A DNA stretch of 64,000 bases from Porphyridium purpureum (taxonomy: Eukaryota; Rhodophyta; Bangiophyceae; Porphyridiales; Porphyridiaceae), in NCBI GenBank assembly GCA_008690995.1, contig VRMN01000003.1:682001-746000 (forward strand), in the 5' to 3' direction. The notes below the pieces were generated by a model, which ran no database searches, was not told the origin of the DNA, and saw only the letters and a program-made list of their open reading frames with translations. Positions 9,770-20,605 of the stretch are shown in pieces. Within the stretch, counting starts at the first letter, position 1, and every line of letters begins with the position of its first letter. The position numbers and the translations under genes are program-made.

Positions 9770-10198
9770 CGCGTGCGTGCGGTACTCGTTCGGCGCCCAC
9801 AGAAATTAGGCAGAAATTCTGCTGTGAATGCTTCTCTCGGACAAGGCCGCCGGCACCCTCTGCGCACACGAAAGTAATTGATGGCCCAAGCGTGCGGAAG
9901 CCTTGGCTTTTGGCCGAGATGCTCCACACTTTCATCTACTGTGACGAGAACGCGCACTATCATGCCGAATTTTTATTACTTTTTTTATTTCTTTTGTCTT
10001 TTTCTCTCTCTTTTAGTATTCTCCACCATAACCTGTTCCAAGGAAATACGCGACAGAGTAGTTCCTTAAATGTCTAGATTTGCTTCTTGCAGGTCAGTGG
10101 CCTCTCATGACATGGAAACGCCCGTATCAACCTGACTGCGAATGACCGGGAATAAATCAAGAAAACCAGGCCTCGTCTACCCAGCACCCACAGCGCTT
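9770..10198. other. Intergenic gap
   Basis: Contains a pyrimidine-rich tract at about 9967-10025. I see no gene, RNA or repeat beyond that. Confidence 0.5.
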
Positions 10199-12535
10199 TC
10201 AAATGGGTTTGTTGTTCGCCTCGAATACAACCTGATGATTGTAGTAAACACGCATCCACTCAACAATATCAGTTCGCATGCCGCGCAAAATCTTTGCCTC
10301 ACAATTTACCGCATTGTCCTCGTTCCAGGCGCGGTACATAACTCGCCCGCTATCATCGGCGGACATCTCCAGCATGATGTTGTTCCTGTTGGAATCCCGA
10401 AAGACCTTCAACATGCTGCCATATTGCTCCACGGGATGGCCTGAGATTTCCGTGGGCGGACTGTGATTCGCCAACTTTTCGAACGCGTACTGAATGGTAT
10501 GAATCCCAGCGTACATGTCCGCCAGAACTTTCGTATGTTCAAACTTCTGAACGGCCACGTACACCCCGCAGTCCTCATATCGTTGCAGCGCAAGGTCGAT
10601 AAGCTGTTCGGACATGGTCAGCTTGCGGAGTTCATCACTACCAAAGAGCCGATTGGCCGCCTTCTGGTTCAGAACGAGCCCGAAGTAGCGTGCAGCGGAC
10701 GCTCGCACAGACATACTCGGACGGTAACACTCTGTGACATGAAGACCGGTTTCCCATTCTACGCTGAGGAGCATAGCGGACCAATCCGGGTCCTTCTTGT
10801 CCAGATCTATAATCATGGAGGGAATGCAGTCACGAAAGGCGCGATATCGGCAGAGCTCCTCGTCTGTCACAATGACGCAACGTGCGGGATGCTCACTCAG
10901 CAGCTCAGCAACAGCAGAAGCTGATTCGAGTTTGTACGTTTGCACGTTGGAGTCATACCCCCACAACAACATGACCTCATCGCAGAGAGCGCTCGACGGA
11001 AAGGCCGCATTAATGATCATTTCAGTGCCGAGGAAGCGGGACCAGAGTGGATAATCCATGTATGCCGCGACAGAATCCCCAACACCACGCATGGCAACAC
11101 CTCGACCGTCCTGTTGCGGCGTGACAACAGTTGCCAGCGAAGGCACGTCCGGCGATAATCCATTGTAAATCTGCTTAATCCTGCTTGCACACTCAGTATC
11201 TTCTGCCGGGCTAAAGATAAATGGCGCGTCAATTTTGAAGCCCATGGAGTGCTGAGCTACGGCATCCCCTCCGGACTCAAACGTGCATCCCAAGGGAACG
11301 TAAACGCCCCCGTATTTGTACACAATTTCCATCGCCAACAGTGTCACAGCCGTCGCGTCCATGCGCTTTGACGTGGAGTACAGATTGACGCAAAAGTACT
11401 CCGAGTTGACCAAGTCGTCGATGCAGTGCATTCTGTATTCGTATTCTGGATGCTGTGAACAGAACTTGCCATACCAAGTCATGGTCCATCGCTCCGGCTT
11501 GTTGCAAGAACGTGCGTCTGGCTCAAGGTAAATTTGATGGATCACTTTGGGCACTAGCTGCGACTCCCCGTCCCTGCGACTTTTTCTTTCGCTCGTCGGA
11601 AATGGTTTGAAGCGGCCAAACTCCCAATCCGTTTTTTTGGAATGAATACTGCACTCGACGGCCTTTCGGCAACGATTGTTCTGTGCAATCCAGTTTTCCA
11701 GTCCGCTGCAAGTGTAGCCAAACTGAAATGCATAGGATCGCGGAAACTTGGAAAGATCGATGGCGTCTGGATTGGGTACAAAATGGAAGAGTGGGTAGAA
11801 TTCGTTCGTCGGCCGGCACGAGAAAGGCATGTTTTGGTGAACAAGTACTTTTGTGGCGGCCAAAGGTCCTGTCACCCACTCCACGCCATGATACGGCCTC
11901 TTGTGGTCATAAATTTTCCGAATGTAGAGAATGAGCATGAGAATGAGCGGATGACCGGGCGTAACGGCAATGATCGAGTTTCCAATGACAGAATAAGGTT
12001 TGTCCTTTGTGTCTGGCTCGTACGAGATCATAAACTTGGTCGAATTATTTGCGTCCACCATGACCTCAGAGAGATCTTTACCCAACGAGACCATGTCCGC
12101 ATCAATGTAAACACCTCCGTATTTGTACAAAAGTTCTAGACGCAAGATGTCGGCCTTGCACTGGTATTTTTGCTCCTTGTCATAGAGATCCCTGTTCACC
12201 ATATCCATGGAGTGCACTTCGGAATCCGACCAAAGTTCGTATTTCCAGCCCGAAAATCGACCGAGGTACTCGATTCGCCAGCTGTCGAGCCAGACGCACG
12301 GCGCCTCGCGAGGGCCAATCCAGATCTGGTGGATGACCTTGGGGATGTCCTGTCGAGCAAGAGGCGAGTGGGCCAGGTACTCCCGAATGGCATCCTTCCA
12401 CTCATGCGCATTTTCCACGCGGCACTCACGCCCGTCCCAGTTACCGAACTTGCCAATATCAGCGACGTGCACGTCGTCTGGAAGCTTGATCCCGACGTCG
12501 AGGTACGACGCAGGCACCGTTAGCCCGGCCGCCAT
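10199..12535 (-). CDS. Tandem GT32-type glycosyltransferase, second copy degenerate
   Basis: The 778-residue protein has two copies of an OCH1/GT32-like domain. The first (about 65-270) has PKVIHQIWIGP, then KADILRLELLYKYGGVYIDAD with the DXD metal/nucleotide-sugar motif at about 145-147. The second (about 329-560) starts PKVIHQIYLEP and has EIVYKYGGVYVPLG, where the DXD is replaced by VPLG, so it probably cannot bind a donor. Family members are usually Golgi alpha-mannosyl- or hexosyltransferases. Here no signal anchor is visible after the first ATG (MAAGLTVPASYLDVG), unless the frame upstream of it is used through an unseen exon. The second copy may serve in acceptor binding or dimerisation (inference). 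Confidence 0.88.
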   Translation of the reverse strand: MAAGLTVPASYLDVGIKLPDDVHVADIGKFGNWDGRECRVENAHEWKDAIREYLAHSPLARQDIPKVIHQIWIGPREAPCVWLDSWRIEYLGRFSGWKYELWSDSEVHSMDMVNRDLYDKEQKYQCKADILRLELLYKYGGVYIDADMVSLGKDLSEVMVDANNSTKFMISYEPDTKDKPYSVIGNSIIAVTPGHPLILMLILYIRKIYDHKRPYHGVEWVTGPLAATKVLVHQNMPFSCRPTNEFYPLFHFVPNPDAIDLSKFPRSYAFQFGYTCSGLENWIAQNNRCRKAVECSIHSKKTDWEFGRFKPFPTSERKSRRDGESQLVPKVIHQIYLEPDARSCNKPERWTMTWYGKFCSQHPEYEYRMHCIDDLVNSEYFCVNLYSTSKRMDATAVTLLAMEIVYKYGGVYVPLGCTFESGGDAVAQHSMGFKIDAPFIFSPAEDTECASRIKQIYNGLSPDVPSLATVVTPQQDGRGVAMRGVGDSVAAYMDYPLWSRFLGTEMIINAAFPSSALCDEVMLLWGYDSNVQTYKLESASAVAELLSEHPARCVIVTDEELCRYRAFRDCIPSMIIDLDKKDPDWSAMLLSVEWETGLHVTECYRPSMSVRASAARYFGLVLNQKAANRLFGSDELRKLTMSEQLIDLALQRYEDCGVYVAVQKFEHTKVLADMYAGIHTIQYAFEKLANHSPPTEISGHPVEQYGSMLKVFRDSNRNNIMLEMSADDSGRVMYRAWNEDNAVNCEAKILRGMRTDIVEWMRVYYNHQVVFEANNKPI

Positions 12536-12881
12536 GGCGACACCGAACCGATCTCCCAGGAATGCCCAGACCACAGAACAACAAGTTGCAGAGGCCTTCG
12601 CCAAGTATCGCGTGTGTTGCTTGTTTCTTGTTTCCGGCGTAGCTGGTTGCTTCGCGCACAGCGCGAAAGGCGATCGTCCACCTCACCTTGTAAATCTGAT
12701 CTCCCAACGTTCCATGTGTGTTCAGTAAGGACAAAACACATGATCGTGCGCGCCAAGCGGTGATTAACCCGTTTGTCAAGTTTGGGCTACCGGATTCCAT
12801 CTTGTGTGGTGTGGCATGGTCTGATGAGGAGCACGGCATGGTGGCACCTTTTCCTGGCGTATTCCGTACGGCGACTCATGA
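12536..12881. other. Intergenic gap
   Basis: Upstream region of the GT32 gene and 3' flank of the next gene. No supported gene and no CTGTAC element seen. Confidence 0.45.
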
Positions 12882-14030
12882 TCATAAACCTACCTCATCT
12901 ACCAGTTCAAAATCAAAGTCGGTCCAGTTTTCCTCCGCACTGTCCCCTACTTCTTCAACCTTTCTCCTGGAACGCAGACCAAACCGAACAACTGTCTGAA
13001 CAAGACGCTTGACCCGATCATCAAGCTGTGACGCACGTTCGACTTCGTGGGGACCCGGTTGTTTCATTCGCTTCAAATCCAACAGAGCCAGTTCAAGTAG
13101 CATGCGGCGGCCGAACAAGACTCGCATATTTTCGGACAGCGCGTCGAGAACGAACGCATTGTCAGCGTTTTCTCCGACATTTAGAAAACCTTCAACTACT
13201 TCCGTCTGAGCATGCAAGCTCTGCAGAGCAGGATGATCGTCAGTGTGCTTTGCGGAGATTTCATGGTTGAAATCCTCGACTAAAAGCAACAGAGCTGCCT
13301 CAATTTCATCACAAGCGCGCGTCACGTCCTGCAAAAGCGGGCGCCAGGATTGGGCCCTTTCGAAATCGTTCGCGAAGGTGATTTGAGCCTCCAGGCCATA
13401 CTTCTGGGCCACAGCATGAGCCTGTCCAGCTGATTCGGGAACACGGATCGCACATTCACGCAGAGCCAAGGTGAGAAAACATTTCAATCGCGGCTTGTGG
13501 CCGTAAGCTTGCGCCATGGAACCAAACATCTCTGGCATATTCTGCACAATCAAAGTGCTGAATCGACTCCAAGCTTTGGACCGCAGTACAAACAGAACAA
13601 GCGAGAGAACGGCGAATTTCTGCTTTCCTGTCGCGGCGTTTTGTCCACGTGCTGCCTTCCGATTCGACATGATGTGCGAACACGCGTGGCTGATGAGCGC
13701 CGCCTCAACCGCGCTCTTACGGCACGACTTCACCACTCGAGTTAAAGGGTCATTTTTGTTCGCGCACGCGAAACCAATGCGCTTACTGCTCCACAAGTCC
13801 AATGGTTGCAGGCCGCGCGGCCAGTGCCAGAGAATCAGCGCGTCCTGTACCATGTCCGCGCTCGTGCCGCTGCCAGACTCCGGCAACGGCGTCTGGGAAA
13901 TGGAGATGGGTTTCTTACCCTTTCGACGGTTCTGCGGCGACCCAATCTTTTCACTGTTTGACATTTTGTCGTCCTGGCAGAGCGGCAAGGATGTCGTCGC
14001 GCCGCCGGCGCTGGAAGACTTGCGGAGCAT
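12882..14030 (-). CDS. Protein of unknown function
   Basis: Protein of 382 residues with a clear ATG and no family I recognise. The first 60 residues are Ser/Lys/Gly-rich and probably disordered (SPQNRRKGKKPISIS). The rest is mostly helical and Ala/Leu-rich, with a hydrophobic helix near 143-153 (FAVLSLVLFVL) that may or may not span a membrane. The C-terminus is acidic (ENWTDFDFELVDEVGL) and resembles a short linear interaction motif. It is divergent from NUF2 across a 265-base shared promoter containing two oppositely oriented CTGTAC hexamers. Confidence 0.7.
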   Translation of the reverse strand: MLRKSSSAGGATTSLPLCQDDKMSNSEKIGSPQNRRKGKKPISISQTPLPESGSGTSADMVQDALILWHWPRGLQPLDLWSSKRIGFACANKNDPLTRVVKSCRKSAVEAALISHACSHIMSNRKAARGQNAATGKQKFAVLSLVLFVLRSKAWSRFSTLIVQNMPEMFGSMAQAYGHKPRLKCFLTLALRECAIRVPESAGQAHAVAQKYGLEAQITFANDFERAQSWRPLLQDVTRACDEIEAALLLLVEDFNHEISAKHTDDHPALQSLHAQTEVVEGFLNVGENADNAFVLDALSENMRVLFGRRMLLELALLDLKRMKQPGPHEVERASQLDDRVKRLVQTVVRFGLRSRRKVEEVGDSAEENWTDFDFELVDEVGL

Positions 14031-14106
14031 GTAGACTTGCGCCCGGAGATGCGTTCGCCGACGTGGTCTCCGATGTGAGTTTCATTTACAGTACCCACCG
14101 CATGGA

Positions 14107-14131
14107 GTACAGTTTCCTTCATCTGCTGTAC
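14107..14131. promoter_or_regulatory. Paired CTGTAC elements in divergent promoter
   Basis: GTACAG at 14107-14112 points to the leftward gene (77 bases to its ATG). CTGTAC at 14126-14131 points to NUF2 (165 bases to its ATG). Confidence 0.4.
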
Positions 14132-14295
14132 CTCATCAACTCGTTCACCTGTTTGAAAATTTGAAAATATTTGAATGTCTCGCACAGGCTGTCGACGTTT
14201 CGTGCCGCGGGGTCGTACGGGATGTCCGGAACGCGCGCTGGATGGCGAGGCGAGGCGAGGCGCAGAGCTGAGCAGGCAGCAAAGAACAACGGAAG

Positions 14296-15729
14296 ATGTC
14301 GGGAAGGCCGGGGCTGCACGGACACAACCAACATGGCGGCGCACAGTCTTACGGCAGCGGAGCGCCGCCGCAGGTTCAGTATTCGTTCCCGATTCTCAAC
14401 TCATCAGAAATTCTACTGTGCATGTCCGAGCTGCAGATTCCCGTCAGCGAGGACATGCTGAAAAAGCCGAATGTCGACAGTGTCCGTCGCATGTTTGAGC
14501 AATTTCTAGGCTTCTTGCTCGAAGTCACGCCGGAGGAGCTTTCCCAGCCCGAGCTGCACGGTCTCGAGGCTCTTCAGTACCCAGAACTGCACGAGGAGTC
14601 GGTACAACTGATTGCATTTCATCGTTCAATGCAGAAGCTTATGGACGCGAGTGGCATTCCAGACTTCTCCATGCGAGACTACCTTTATCCTGAGTTCCAG
14701 CGCCTTCGCAGGCTTCTGTCTGGGGTGATCAACTTTGCCAAGTTCCGGGAAGAGCGTTTGGTTCGCTTTCAAGAACTAGCAGTGAAGTCAGATGGTATTC
14801 AGGAGCGAAAAGTGCAGTTGGAGCAGGAAAATGCAAGCTTGAAAGCAAGGCTTGAGACATTACTGCGGGAGCGCCGCGCGCACGAGCCAGAAGTGAACGA
14901 ACTGCAGGAGAGTATCAGAACACATATTACCGAAATGTCTCACCTCAGCTCGCAGCAGGCTGTGCTTCAGAATGAGATCCAAGAGCTCAAGACGGCGGTT
15001 GCTGAAATTAGCGACAAATTGGCGGAGACTAAATTGACGTTGCTGAATGAGCTGCAAGAGAAATCAAGGTTGCAGGCGCAGATCGTGCAAAGCCCAGATC
15101 GTGTTCGGCAAGAGATTGAATTCATGCAGGAACAGATTGATGAGGAATCAGCAAATGTCTCGAGTGTTGAGCAGCGCTCACGGGCGCTCGAGAAGCGTTC
15201 GGAAGCCTTGGAACAGTGCGAAGATGAGCTGCGAGAGCTTCTAAAGATTATGGAAGACTGCGAGCGTGAGATGGAGAGGCTTAAGAATATCCAAAAGGAA
15301 ACCAAGGAGCAACGCTCCAGAATTCTTGAGCAGGAGAATGAACGTCATGCGCTAGACCTGTCCGAGGCACATATCGCGCGCCAGATCAGCAGCATAGAAG
15401 ATCGAGTCGTAAAGGTCCAACAACAAGCCCGCGAGCGGCGAACGGGCGCGAAGACAATGCTTCAGCAGCTTCGCGTGGACCTTGACGAGGCTGCGCGCGA
15501 CAAGCGCGGCATGGCAGAAAAAGCCGAGGCCAATTGGCAAGTCACTCAGGAGACCCAAATCAAGATACGGGAGCTTAAGGAGTCGCACATCGAAAATGTG
15601 ACTGCGCTGACAAACAAGTATCATACGCTGGAGCAGTCGGTCCTGAGGTACCATAAGCAACTCTTCCATGCCATGGAGCGTGCCACAAACCATCAGACGA
15701 AGGGACAACAAGAACATCAATTCCTATGA
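14296..15729 (+). CDS. NUF2: Kinetochore protein NUF2
   Basis: Protein of 477 residues. Residues about 28-165 form the NUF2 calponin-homology-like head: YSFPILNSSEILLCM, ELQIPVSEDMLKKP, VRRMFEQFLGFLL and LSGVINFAKFREERL are family hallmarks. Residues about 165-470 are one long coiled coil. In the NDC80 complex NUF2 pairs with NDC80 to bind spindle microtubules at the outer kinetochore. The first 27 residues are Gly/Gln/His-rich and look flexible. Length is normal for the family (about 450-480). Confidence 0.97.
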   Translation: MSGRPGLHGHNQHGGAQSYGSGAPPQVQYSFPILNSSEILLCMSELQIPVSEDMLKKPNVDSVRRMFEQFLGFLLEVTPEELSQPELHGLEALQYPELHEESVQLIAFHRSMQKLMDASGIPDFSMRDYLYPEFQRLRRLLSGVINFAKFREERLVRFQELAVKSDGIQERKVQLEQENASLKARLETLLRERRAHEPEVNELQESIRTHITEMSHLSSQQAVLQNEIQELKTAVAEISDKLAETKLTLLNELQEKSRLQAQIVQSPDRVRQEIEFMQEQIDEESANVSSVEQRSRALEKRSEALEQCEDELRELLKIMEDCEREMERLKNIQKETKEQRSRILEQENERHALDLSEAHIARQISSIEDRVVKVQQQARERRTGAKTMLQQLRVDLDEAARDKRGMAEKAEANWQVTQETQIKIRELKESHIENVTALTNKYHTLEQSVLRYHKQLFHAMERATNHQTKGQQEHQFL

Positions 15730-15750
15730 GCCTATCCCGGCGTCACCTCG

Positions 15751-17388
15751 TCAACGAGAGGATGCAGAAAGGGATCCACGCACGTACTTCAAGTAAAGAT
15801 ACTCATCTAGTCCATACTTTGATCCCTCCCTTCCGTATCCACTCTGCTTGATTCCTCCAAATGGCATCCTGCAATCGGAGATTGCCGTCGTATTGATTCC
15901 GACCATACCAACATCTAATGCTTGAGCTACGCGACTGCACTGACCGCTATCTTGAGAAAATACATATCCCGCAAGACCTGATACAGTGTCATTTGCTAGC
16001 CTGATCGCATCCAGCTCGTTCGCAAACCGAATGATGAAAAACAGTGGTCCAAACGTCTCCTCACCGAACGCTTTCATGCATGGCTGTCCTCCGACGACAA
16101 CAGTGGGTTCATAAAAGTTGAGACCAATTTTTGGAATACGCTTCCCACCACAAACCAGCTGTGCGCCATGATGCAATGCATCGGCAATATGAAGCTCAAT
16201 TTTCTCTACGGCTTCCTGGTGGATTAAAGGCCCAAAGAATCGAGAAGCATCCGGATTCGGCGAACACGGATCTTCCCCTGGATTATCCCAAAAATTATGT
16301 GGCTCCAGCTCACCAATACGCTGCACGAGTTTAGCGAGAAATCTGTCGTACAATAGATCATGGACGAGAATTCTGTTTGCGCTGACACAAGTTTGGCCAC
16401 AGTTCCGAATGACCTTATTGGAAACTAAAGCACTGACTGTTTCGGAGATATCTGCACTGCTAAAGATGAGCAGAGGTGCATTTCCACCGAGCTCCAAACT
16501 TAACCGTTGAACGTGGAGCGCAGATTGCCGGATGATCATCTTTCCAACCGCTGTCGAGCCAGTAAAACTAAGTTTGGCGACCTCCTTTCTTGTTGACAGG
16601 ACTCGACTTACAAGCGCAGGGTCTTTTGCAACCACAACATTGAAGGCGCCAGGGGCAATGCCAGCTCGAACTGCTAGGTCGGCGAGCGCCAGCGCGGTGC
16701 AAGTTGTTCGTTCCGACGGCTTTAGAACCGCTGTACAGCCAGCCGCCAGTGCTGCCGCAACTTTCCTGGTAACCATGGCCGCGGGAAAGTTCCATGGTGT
16801 CATCAAGCCCACCACACCTACAGCAACGCGCTCCACGCGTGCTTCCGGGTCGCAAGAGTAGTCGCCCTGAATTCGAAGGGCCTCCTCTGCAAACCACTCA
16901 ACGTAGGATTTTGCATACTGCACCTCTGCGTAGGCATCATACACGGTCTTGCCCGTTTCTGCGCAAATGATGCGAGCTAAATCGCCGGCATGATTTCGAA
17001 TGAGTTCACTCCACTTTCGGAGCAAAGATGCCCTGTTTCGTACACTCACTGCTCGCCACTGCTCAAACATACGAGCGGCCACGTCTACCGCGTAATGGGC
17101 GGCCATCTCTCCACCGTCGACGAGTTCAACCAGAACGGCTTCCTCGTCAGTTCGTGTCGATGGATCCATGACCAAAAAGGTTCCAGTCCTGCCTTCCCGT
17201 CCTTGATCTCCGCGACTCGGCATTTGTATCGCGTGATGTTCCAGTGGCAATGAGTCGATCGGTTCTACACATCTCCCGTCGATAAAGGACGAATCATGCA
17301 GCAAGCTCGAGTCGAGCATGATATCACTGAGATACTCCATGGCAGATTCCACTGCTCCCACATAGCCACGATTCTTGGGCGCCTGCAT
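15751..17388 (-). CDS. Succinate-semialdehyde dehydrogenase, NAD(P)-dependent
   Basis: This 545-residue aldehyde dehydrogenase is closest to SSADH (ALDH5/GabD), which oxidises succinate semialdehyde to succinate in the GABA shunt. Visible features are the cofactor-site MTPWNFPAAM (about 196-205), lysine in VLKPSERT, general base Glu in LELGGNAP (about 299), and nucleophile Cys in NCGQTCVSANR (about 334). The SSADH-typical C-terminus is KYGLDEYLYLKYV. About 30 extra N-terminal residues precede the catalytic domain but do not form a clear mitochondrial presequence. First ATG is at MQAPKNRGYVG; the frame is open farther upstream only from a GTG. NAD versus NADP preference is not decided. Confidence 0.93.
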   Translation of the reverse strand: MQAPKNRGYVGAVESAMEYLSDIMLDSSLLHDSSFIDGRCVEPIDSLPLEHHAIQMPSRGDQGREGRTGTFLVMDPSTRTDEEAVLVELVDGGEMAAHYAVDVAARMFEQWRAVSVRNRASLLRKWSELIRNHAGDLARIICAETGKTVYDAYAEVQYAKSYVEWFAEEALRIQGDYSCDPEARVERVAVGVVGLMTPWNFPAAMVTRKVAAALAAGCTAVLKPSERTTCTALALADLAVRAGIAPGAFNVVVAKDPALVSRVLSTRKEVAKLSFTGSTAVGKMIIRQSALHVQRLSLELGGNAPLLIFSSADISETVSALVSNKVIRNCGQTCVSANRILVHDLLYDRFLAKLVQRIGELEPHNFWDNPGEDPCSPNPDASRFFGPLIHQEAVEKIELHIADALHHGAQLVCGGKRIPKIGLNFYEPTVVVGGQPCMKAFGEETFGPLFFIIRFANELDAIRLANDTVSGLAGYVFSQDSGQCSRVAQALDVGMVGINTTAISDCRMPFGGIKQSGYGREGSKYGLDEYLYLKYVRGSLSASSR

Positions 17389-17537
17389 CTTGCCTCGGAC
17401 ACACACTCGGATGATCCGTGGGATAAGACCCGTCTTCGTTGATTGGCAGCGCACGACAGCAACGAAGCGCGACCAGGCATGTCCACCAACGATCAGTCAC
17501 GTGGCCGGATACACGGTCGCGATCACGCTGCGTGGCA

Positions 17538-17543
17538 CTGTAC
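17538..17543 (+). promoter_or_regulatory. CTGTAC element upstream of SSADH gene
   Basis: CACTGTACCC lies 150 bases upstream of the SSADH ATG, in the opposite orientation to that gene. The surrounding gap 17389-17997 otherwise shows no supported gene. Confidence 0.3.
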
Positions 17544-17997
17544 CCTCGACGGGGAAGTTTGAGGCGCTTGAACGTGCGGGGTACGCCAGAGTCGAGCAAA
17601 AGTCGCCGATGGTCAAAGGGACTGAGCCGCGCCGAGCGTGCACGAGCTAGATGTTCACACACCGCTATTTTCAGTAGCTCCTCTTCCTTTTCGTCTTCGT
17701 GAACGTAACCAAGGAAAACCTGATTCTGGCGGCTCAGTTCAGGAACGGCGCACGTGCGGAAGCTTATTTCAAGTCTACGGGGCCTGATAATTTCATGCCT
17801 TACCTGTGGAATGCGTGGCATTGTACACGGGTTTAGTGGTGATACATTAATGGCGCGCTTCCATGTACAGAGTCAGTAATTTAGTTTTCAGTCAGCAGCC
17901 AAATAGGGCCGCAAGACACAAAACGTTCAGATCCTGAATGATGTGGCTGCGCAATATCCGGCGCCCACGGAGAGATGCACAGTGCTCGCCGCATGTT

Positions 17998-18402
17998 TCA
18001 ATTTCTGTTCTTTCTTCGAAGCAGGCCATGGGAGCGCTCCTTCAATTGGCCGATTAAGGATTTGCGCTTGTCCGTAATAAATTCTGAATACTCATCCATC
18101 ATTAATGAGACCCTCGAATCCGCGTGCGCAAAGTTTCTTTGCGACGGGATTATAGGCATGCTTGGCTCAGGATGATGATCGGCTTTCGCCTCCTTCTCTC
18201 TCTTCATTGTAGCTGTGGACGATGATGTCGATGTTCTGTTCGACAGCATTGTCCGTATCCCACTAACGGGTGAAAACTTGCGCGTCATCTCCTTCCTCGG
18301 ACTTTGTGAAGAGAGCTCGTCCCCATCATGACCGCGAGACGCACGCAAATTGATCGAGGAGGTGAACTTGGAGTTCGCCCTGTATATCACCGCAGCCTCC
18401 AT
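17998..18402 (-). CDS. Hypothetical small basic protein
   Basis: ATG-initiated frame of 134 codons alone in a 1.7 kb gap. It is Ser/Arg/Lys-rich in the middle, with a charged helical C-terminus (FITDKRKSLIGQLKERS) and no recognised domain. It may be a real small gene or chance; the only support is length, ATG and a protein-like C-terminus. Confidence 0.3.
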   Translation of the reverse strand: MEAAVIYRANSKFTSSINLRASRGHDGDELSSQSPRKEMTRKFSPVSGIRTMLSNRTSTSSSTATMKREKEAKADHHPEPSMPIIPSQRNFAHADSRVSLMMDEYSEFITDKRKSLIGQLKERSHGLLRRKNRN

Positions 18403-19108
18403 GCTGGTGCCAATTATTCACTGCGTCGTCAAGTCGAGAATACTCTTGCAAACTTTCCTGCGCTAGATGTGCAAACCGAGGAACCTGGCCTGTGACCTGC
18501 CTTGTTTCCGGGCAGACTGGGAGACGCATTTATACGGTGCGCACCGCGCATCCAAGCGATGCTCCACTCTGCAACAGACACACTGCAATGATTGAAGCAA
18601 AGACGAACGTCTGTGCGAGTGTTCTCCGAAAGACGTGGTCCCACGCGCGGGTTCCGCCATGCAAGTTGATTCCGTCCGAGTCGTCTCGATCCTGGTAATC
18701 ATTTCCTCCTACGAAGAGTCCGCGGCATGTAAGGTTTCGATATTGCCATTCCAAAATTCAACCCACCGGGGCTGACCCTAAAATTATCGTGTTCCAGGGC
18801 GCGAGTTCTATCGCCACCATGCGAGTGTTTTAATATGAAAGTGTCAGGCGCACGCTGGGCGGTCACTGGTCCATGCGGTGAACGCGGTCGCACGGTCCGA
18901 GCAGCGGCGCGCGATGCAAAGCGAAAGGATGGATGGATGGATGGATGGATGGATGGATGGATGGATGGATGCAGGCATGCATGTTAGACAAACAGCATGG
19001 CCTTCCAAAGAGATTCCAATGGAAGACTTATACAAGTGATGCCACAGTGGGCCATCGAATGCGTCGCACAGTGGTCGCGCAGAATCAAAAGCCTCCCCGA
19101 TCTTCGTA
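18403..19108. other. Intergenic gap
   Basis: No supported gene. Contains the GGAT microsatellite described separately. Confidence 0.5.
18927..18970 (+). repeat. (GGAT)11 microsatellite
   Basis: Eleven perfect tandem copies of GGAT, followed by GCAGGCATGCATG. Intergenic and likely length-polymorphic. Confidence 0.97.
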
Positions 19109-20605
19109 TCATTTTGTAGGTTGCCGTGTTCCGGGAACTGGAAGCTCTTGCAGCCTCGCAGCAATCTGAGTCTTGTTCGCAGGCTCTATGTCAACCTTGT
19201 AAACTCGCAATTTCGAGCAGTCCGTATGAATAAATCTTGTGTCTTGATAGCTGTTCAAATAATCGCAGAATTGCGCAGGGTTGGGAGGGTCGTGCACGCC
19301 TAACCAGCATCTTCCGTGGAGCAGCACAACAGCTCCATCGACAAAACATTCCCCCTTGTCGTGCCGACAGGGCTGGAAATGGAAGCGCGGGGGTAGCACG
19401 TGGTAGCGCACGTTCCCAAACGACTCAAAATCCTCCAATTCTATTCCCCAGTATTTCTGATCACCTTCCCCGGGATGATTTAAAAGCACGCGAACAATCT
19501 CATGCATCAGCGTTGCTACAGTATGAATTTTTCGATACAGGATCACCCCTCCATTGAAGTCAAGGTTCTGACCACGAAGTATGTGCAAATGTGGAGACCG
19601 GACGTCGCGCGCGAGCGCAATGGCTGAGTACTTGAGTCCATCGAAAATTTCTTTCGGATCGGAGCAGAAGCGCGTATCTCCATCGACATACAGCGTTCTC
19701 TGGAATGGTGTGTAGAGCATAATGAGTAGCTTAATTATCCAGCCAAGGCCACCTGGGAAGCTGTCATGCGCGTCCTCCAGAACTGGATTGTAAATGATAT
19801 AATCAAAAAGTTTTGAGTGCTCTGATTTTAGAGCATCCATGGGCTTGTCTACAATGAGAGCAACACCAATGTTGGATTTCAAAACTAGTCTCAAGCTCTG
19901 AACGGAGTGAGCTATTTCAACCATGTACTTCTGAAATACGGAATCCTCTGAAGAAACATTCTGCCCCTGCCCTCCCACCTTGGACGTGCCGCTCACCCCG
20001 TACACAATTCCCAGTCTAAAGGCGGATGACACCACCTGAGCACCGACAAATGCGTCGCTCGTATTGCGCGCGTTCCGTGCCTTTTTTGCGGTTTCGCTCT
20101 GATACATAATCAAACTCTCTCTGAACAGCCATGCGTCCTTGAGGAGCTCGTTTTTGAGGCGATTGCCCACAATTGTGTCGGGGACACTTAGATGTGCCAA
20201 GACATGATGAAAGACGTGCACGCCATCTTCTTCATCCTCAAATAAGTACTGGTCCTCGTCCACCTCCTCTTTCGCATCGTTCTTTCTCAGCGTGATGTGC
20301 TTCTCCCTTCCCGCGCGAGAAAGAGGGGAATGGCCATGAATTGTGCCGTTAATGCGCCTGAACGCGTCAGCCTGGAGCTCCTTAAGCGCCGTGTACGCGC
20401 TGTGGTTTCGATCCAGCCAGCGGATTGCGCTGTTCGGGCCGTCGCCGTACTCCACGTCGCCAAGCGCCAGCAGGTTCATCAACACCACCAGAAACGTTAG
20501 CACCGCCACCACAGAGCCCAAACGCAGCGCCGTCACTCGACGGCTACTAGCTGCTGGCTGATACGCCTTGTCCTTTTCCAAGGCCTTCGGAGAATACATC
20601 GCCAT
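19109..20605 (-). CDS. Type II membrane glycosyltransferase, GT8-like
   Basis: Protein of 498 residues with a short cytoplasmic N-terminus, one signal-anchor helix (about 28-49, hydrophobic, flanked by SRRVTALR), an acidic stem (about 110-130) and a lumenal catalytic domain. The catalytic part shows [10 protein letters not shown] with the DXD-type DGD at about 308-310, [11 protein letters not shown] (about 348) and [13 protein letters not shown]. This matches the layout of GT8-like enzymes (LARGE/xylosyltransferase-type) using UDP-sugars in the Golgi. NXS/T sites and several Cys near the C-terminus fit a lumenal domain. Specificity cannot be inferred. First ATG is [11 protein letters not shown]. 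Confidence 0.85.
   Translation of the reverse strand: MAMYSPKALEKDKAYQPAASSRRVTALRLGSVVAVLTFLVVLMNLLALGDVEYGDGPNSAIRWLDRNHSAYTALKELQADAFRRINGTIHGHSPLSRAGREKHITLRKNDAKEEVDEDQYLFEDEEDGVHVFHHVLAHLSVPDTIVGNRLKNELLKDAWLFRESLIMYQSETAKKARNARNTSDAFVGAQVVSSAFRLGIVYGVSGTSKVGGQGQNVSSEDSVFQKYMVEIAHSVQSLRLVLKSNIGVALIVDKPMDALKSEHSKLFDYIIYNPVLEDAHDSFPGGLGWIIKLLIMLYTPFQRTLYVDGDTRFCSDPKEIFDGLKYSAIALARDVRSPHLHILRGQNLDFNGGVILYRKIHTVATLMHEIVRVLLNHPGEGDQKYWGIELEDFESFGNVRYHVLPPRFHFQPCRHDKGECFVDGAVVLLHGRCWLGVHDPPNPAQFCDYLNSYQDTRFIHTDCSKLRVYKVDIEPANKTQIAARLQELPVPGTRQPTK

Noticed and set aside
17324-17821. 165-codon minus-strand frame upstream of SSADH
   Set aside because: Arg-rich, overlaps the SSADH start in another frame, no similarity; probably shadow sequence.
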